From the NCBI GenBank assembly GCA_902489295.1, contig CABTZM010000073.1:1-9273 (forward strand): a stretch of 9,273 bases of DNA, given 5' to 3'. Origin of the DNA: an uncultured Collinsella sp. (GTDB lineage: Bacteria; Actinomycetota; Coriobacteriia; Coriobacteriales; Coriobacteriaceae). The notes beneath the pieces were generated by a model. That model was not told where the DNA came from. It made no database searches and worked only from the letters and a program-made list of their open reading frames with translations. Made by a program: the position numbers and the translations under genes. Shown in pieces: positions 6,113-9,273 of this stretch; positions within the stretch are counted from its first letter, which is position 1; every line of letters begins with the position of its first letter.

Positions 6113-7048
6113 ATGCAGGAAACTGATTCTCAGTCTCAGGAGCAGGCTACCGCCACCAAAGCCGCATCTGCTCCCGCCAAGTCCCGCACGCTGTGGGGCG
6201 ACGCTTTTAAGCGTCTTCGCAAGAACAAGCTCGCCGTTATCGGTGTCTGCTGGATCATCATCGTCGTTGTGGTTGCCCTGACCGCAGATCTGTGGGCTAA
6301 GCCCTGGCTCGGTTCGCCGACAGCTTCCGACTCGACCACCATGGCCGAGACGTCGCTGCTGGCTCCGTGTGCCGAGCACCCGTTTGGCACCGACGCCCTT
6401 GGTCGTGACATTCTCGTCCGCGTTATCTACGGTGCGCGCGTTTCGCTGTCCGTCGGAATTATGGCCACCGCGATCTCCACGCTGATTGGTCTGGTCATGG
6501 GTGCTCTGGCCGGTTTCTACGGCGGCATCTGGGATACGATCATCATGCGCTGTGCGGACATCTTCCTGGCGTTCCCGTACGTGCTGTTCGTTGTCGCCAT
6601 GATCGCCGTTATCGGCCGTGGTCTTCAGAACGTCTTTATCGCCATCGGCATTCTCGGCTGGCCTTCGATTGCGCGCGTCTTCCGCTCTGCAATCTTGACG
6701 GTCAAGGAAAACGACTATGTTGATGCTGCGCGCGCGATGGGTGCATCTGATGCTCGTATCGTTGTACGTCACATCTTCCCGAACTCCGTCGCCTCCATCG
6801 TGGTCTACGCGACCATGAACATTGGTGGCGCCATTCTGACCGAGTCCGCTCTGTCCTTCCTCGGCATGGGCGTTATTCCGCCTACGCCTTCGTGGGGCTC
6901 CATGATTCAGGACGGTCAGCAGTATCTTCTGACTGCTCCGTGGATGATGATCATGCCCGGTCTGGCAATTCTCTCGACGGTGCTCGCCTTCACCCTGTTG
7001 GGTGACGGTCTGCGCGACGCCCTCGACGTCAAGATGAAGGACGCATAA
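6113..7048 (+). CDS. oppC: Oligopeptide ABC transporter permease OppC
   Basis: A 311-residue membrane permease, the partner of OppB. The first ~25 residues are polar, rich in Gln, Ala and Ser, and likely cytoplasmic. They are followed by LWGDAFKRLRKNKLAVIG leading into the first membrane helix, the usual OppC N-terminal domain pattern. The conserved HPFGTDALGRDIL block is at residues 89-101. The EAA loop is at about 204-229 (DAARAMGASDARIVVRH and onward). TESALSFLGMG followed by PSWGSMI and a C-terminal LLGDGLRDALD are also hallmarks of OppC/DppC. The ribosome site AAGGGAGGT (6097-6105) overlaps the oppB stop. The next gene, oppD, begins 2 nt after the stop, so translation is probably coupled through the operon. 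Confidence 0.95.
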   Translation: MQETDSQSQEQATATKAASAPAKSRTLWGDAFKRLRKNKLAVIGVCWIIIVVVVALTADLWAKPWLGSPTASDSTTMAETSLLAPCAEHPFGTDALGRDILVRVIYGARVSLSVGIMATAISTLIGLVMGALAGFYGGIWDTIIMRCADIFLAFPYVLFVVAMIAVIGRGLQNVFIAIGILGWPSIARVFRSAILTVKENDYVDAARAMGASDARIVVRHIFPNSVASIVVYATMNIGGAILTESALSFLGMGVIPPTPSWGSMIQDGQQYLLTAPWMMIMPGLAILSTVLAFTLLGDGLRDALDVKMKDA

Positions 7049-7050
7049 GG

Positions 7051-8141
7051 ATGAAGAAGAACAAGAACTATGTGGACCTGAAGGACCAGCCGGTTCCCGA
7101 GGGCCAGCATCTGCTCGAGGTCGATGACCTAAAGATGTATTTCCACACCGAGGATGGCGTCGTTCGCGCTGTCGACGGTGTCTCCTACACGCTCGATCGC
7201 GGCGAGACCCTGGGCGTCGTCGGTGAGTCCGGCTCTGGTAAGTCCGTGACCGCCATGACCATCATGGGCCTCATCTCGATGCCTCCGGGAAAGATTGAGG
7301 GCGGCGACGTTCGCTATCGCGGTCGTTCTATCCTCGAGATGACTGAGGAAGAGATGCAGCACATTCGCGGTAACGATATCGCGATGATCTTCCAGGATCC
7401 TATGACCTCCTTGAACCCGGTCTATAAGATCGGCAAGCAGGTGGGCGAGGGCCTTCGTCTGCACCGTGGTTACTCCAAGCAGGAGGCGCTCAAGCGTGCC
7501 ACCGAGCTTCTGGACCTCGTTGGTATTCCCGAGCCCGAGAAGCGCGTCAATGAGTATCCGCACCAGTTCTCTGGCGGTATGCGTCAGCGCGTCATGATCG
7601 CTATGGCTCTTGCCTGCGACCCCGATATCCTGATTGCCGACGAACCCACGACGGCCCTGGACGTTACCATTCAGGCTCAGATTATCGAGCTCATGCAGGA
7701 GATGCAGGAGAAGAACGGCAACGCCATTATCATGATCACCCATGACCTGGGCGTCGTTGCCGATATGGCCGACAAGATCATGGTTATGTACGCCGGCCGT
7801 CCCGTCGAGTTCGGTACTGCTGAGGAAATCTTCTACGAGAGCCGCCATCCCTACACCTGGGGTCTTATCCGCTCCATCCCGGAGCAGGCCATCGAGGAGA
7901 AGAAGCCGCTGACGCCGATTCACGGCAACCCGCCTTCGCTCATGAACCTGCCCGAGGGCTGCGTGTTCTCGCCTCGTTGTCCCTATGCGACCGATAAATG
8001 CCGCAAGCAGCGCCCCGAGCGCGTTGTCACCGAGTCTGGTCATTACTCTGCGTGCCACTACTCCGGTGACCCCGAGTTCCTCAAGAACGCTCCTGAGACG
8101 TCCCGTACGCGTAAGGATTCCAAGAAGGGAGGCGAGGCGTA

Positions 8142-8142
<1 letters not shown>
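7051..8142 (+). CDS. oppD: Oligopeptide ABC transporter ATP-binding protein OppD
   Basis: A 363-residue cytoplasmic ATPase, one of the two motors of the importer. All ABC motifs are intact: Walker A GESGSGKS (58-65), Q-loop Gln115 in IFQDPMTSLNP, signature FSGGMRQR (173-180), Walker B ending Asp197-Glu198, D-loop ALD (202-204) and H-loop His231. The C-terminal oligopeptide-transporter extension has Cys304, Cys310, Cys317 and Cys335. This four-Cys pattern is conserved in the Opp/Dpp ATPase subfamily and has been linked to an iron-sulfur cluster in a mycobacterial homologue. After it comes a basic, Lys/Arg-rich tail of about 20 residues whose codons also carry the oppF ribosome site. The ATG at 7051 follows oppC by 2 nt, with AAGGA at 7037-7041. 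D versus F is assigned from gene order and length. The paralogue oppF follows with a 1-nt overlap. Confidence 0.95.
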
Positions 8143-9170
<1,028 letters not shown>

Positions 9171-9230
9171 TCGGTTGTTCTCGTCCGGGCCCGCCCTGTT
9201 GTTACTTTTCAGAACGTCCTCGGACATGTC

Positions 9231-9267
9231 GGAAGCCCCGCTGCGCGCTACGCGCTGCGGGGCTTCC
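9231..9267 (+). terminator. Long GC-rich hairpin after oppF, probable operon terminator
   Basis: GGAAGCCCCGC (9231-9241) pairs with GCGGGGCTTCC (9257-9267). Inside, after a T-T mismatch, GCGCG (9243-9247) pairs with CGCGC (9251-9255) around a CTA loop, giving 16 pairs in all. It lies 60 nt after the oppF stop. The six bases visible after the stem (TCCGTC) are not a T-run, and the window ends there, so intrinsic termination is likely from position but not proven. The symmetry means it could also serve a gene converging from the other side. Confidence 0.65.
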
Positions 9268-9273
9268 TCCGTC

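Noticed and set aside
7129..8058. A 309-codon minus-strand frame opposite oppD
   Set aside because: Antisense shadow. The sense gene has every ABC ATPase motif in place, and the shadow shows no family features.
9171..9230. Small palindromes (CGGGCCCG, GACATGTC) between oppF and the final hairpin
   Set aside because: Only 8 bp each in GC-rich DNA, with no promoter or gene beside them; chance is the simplest explanation.

Overview
The window is a high-GC bacterial chromosome segment with every supported gene on the + strand. The strong preference for codons ending in G or C, the gene order pgk-tpiA-gpmI-secG and the protein sequences suggest an actinobacterium of the class Coriobacteriia. Collinsella or a close relative is my best guess, made from general resemblance and not from a database search. 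I see no mobile element, CRISPR array, tRNA, rRNA or prophage gene.

Region 1 (1-2580) is the end of a glycolytic operon. It holds the last 65 codons of pgk, then tpiA, whose start codon lies inside the pgk end, then gpmI after only 5 nt. Together they carry carbon from 1,3-bisphosphoglycerate and dihydroxyacetone phosphate to 2-phosphoglycerate. The operon ends in a textbook intrinsic terminator, preceded by a second, AT-rich hairpin.

Region 2 (2581-2990) is a single-gene unit. secG, a small SecYEG translocon subunit, has its own ribosome binding site, a plausible extended -10 promoter and its own terminator.

Region 3 (2991-9273) is a complete oligopeptide ABC importer operon, oppA-oppB-oppC-oppD-oppF. 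A roughly 240-nt AT-richer leader holds a good sigma-70-type promoter whose -35 box sits in a 12-bp perfect palindrome. OppA is a surface lipoprotein with an RR-type signal and a clear lipobox. OppB and OppC are the permeases, and OppD and OppF are the two ATPases, with matching C-terminal four-cysteine motifs. A 156-nt gap with a strong 13-bp hairpin and almost no U-tract separates oppA from oppB, which would let the binding protein be made in excess. The permease and ATPase genes are tightly coupled (14-nt gap, 2-nt gap, 1-nt overlap). A long GC-rich hairpin follows oppF at the edge of the window.

This is an ordinary housekeeping region. I found no previously undescribed system. The points worth a second look are regulatory (the palindrome over the oppA promoter, the oppA/oppB hairpin, the double hairpin after gpmI) and a few protein details (OppA signal peptide, an acidic tandem repeat in OppB, paired cysteine motifs in OppD and OppF).
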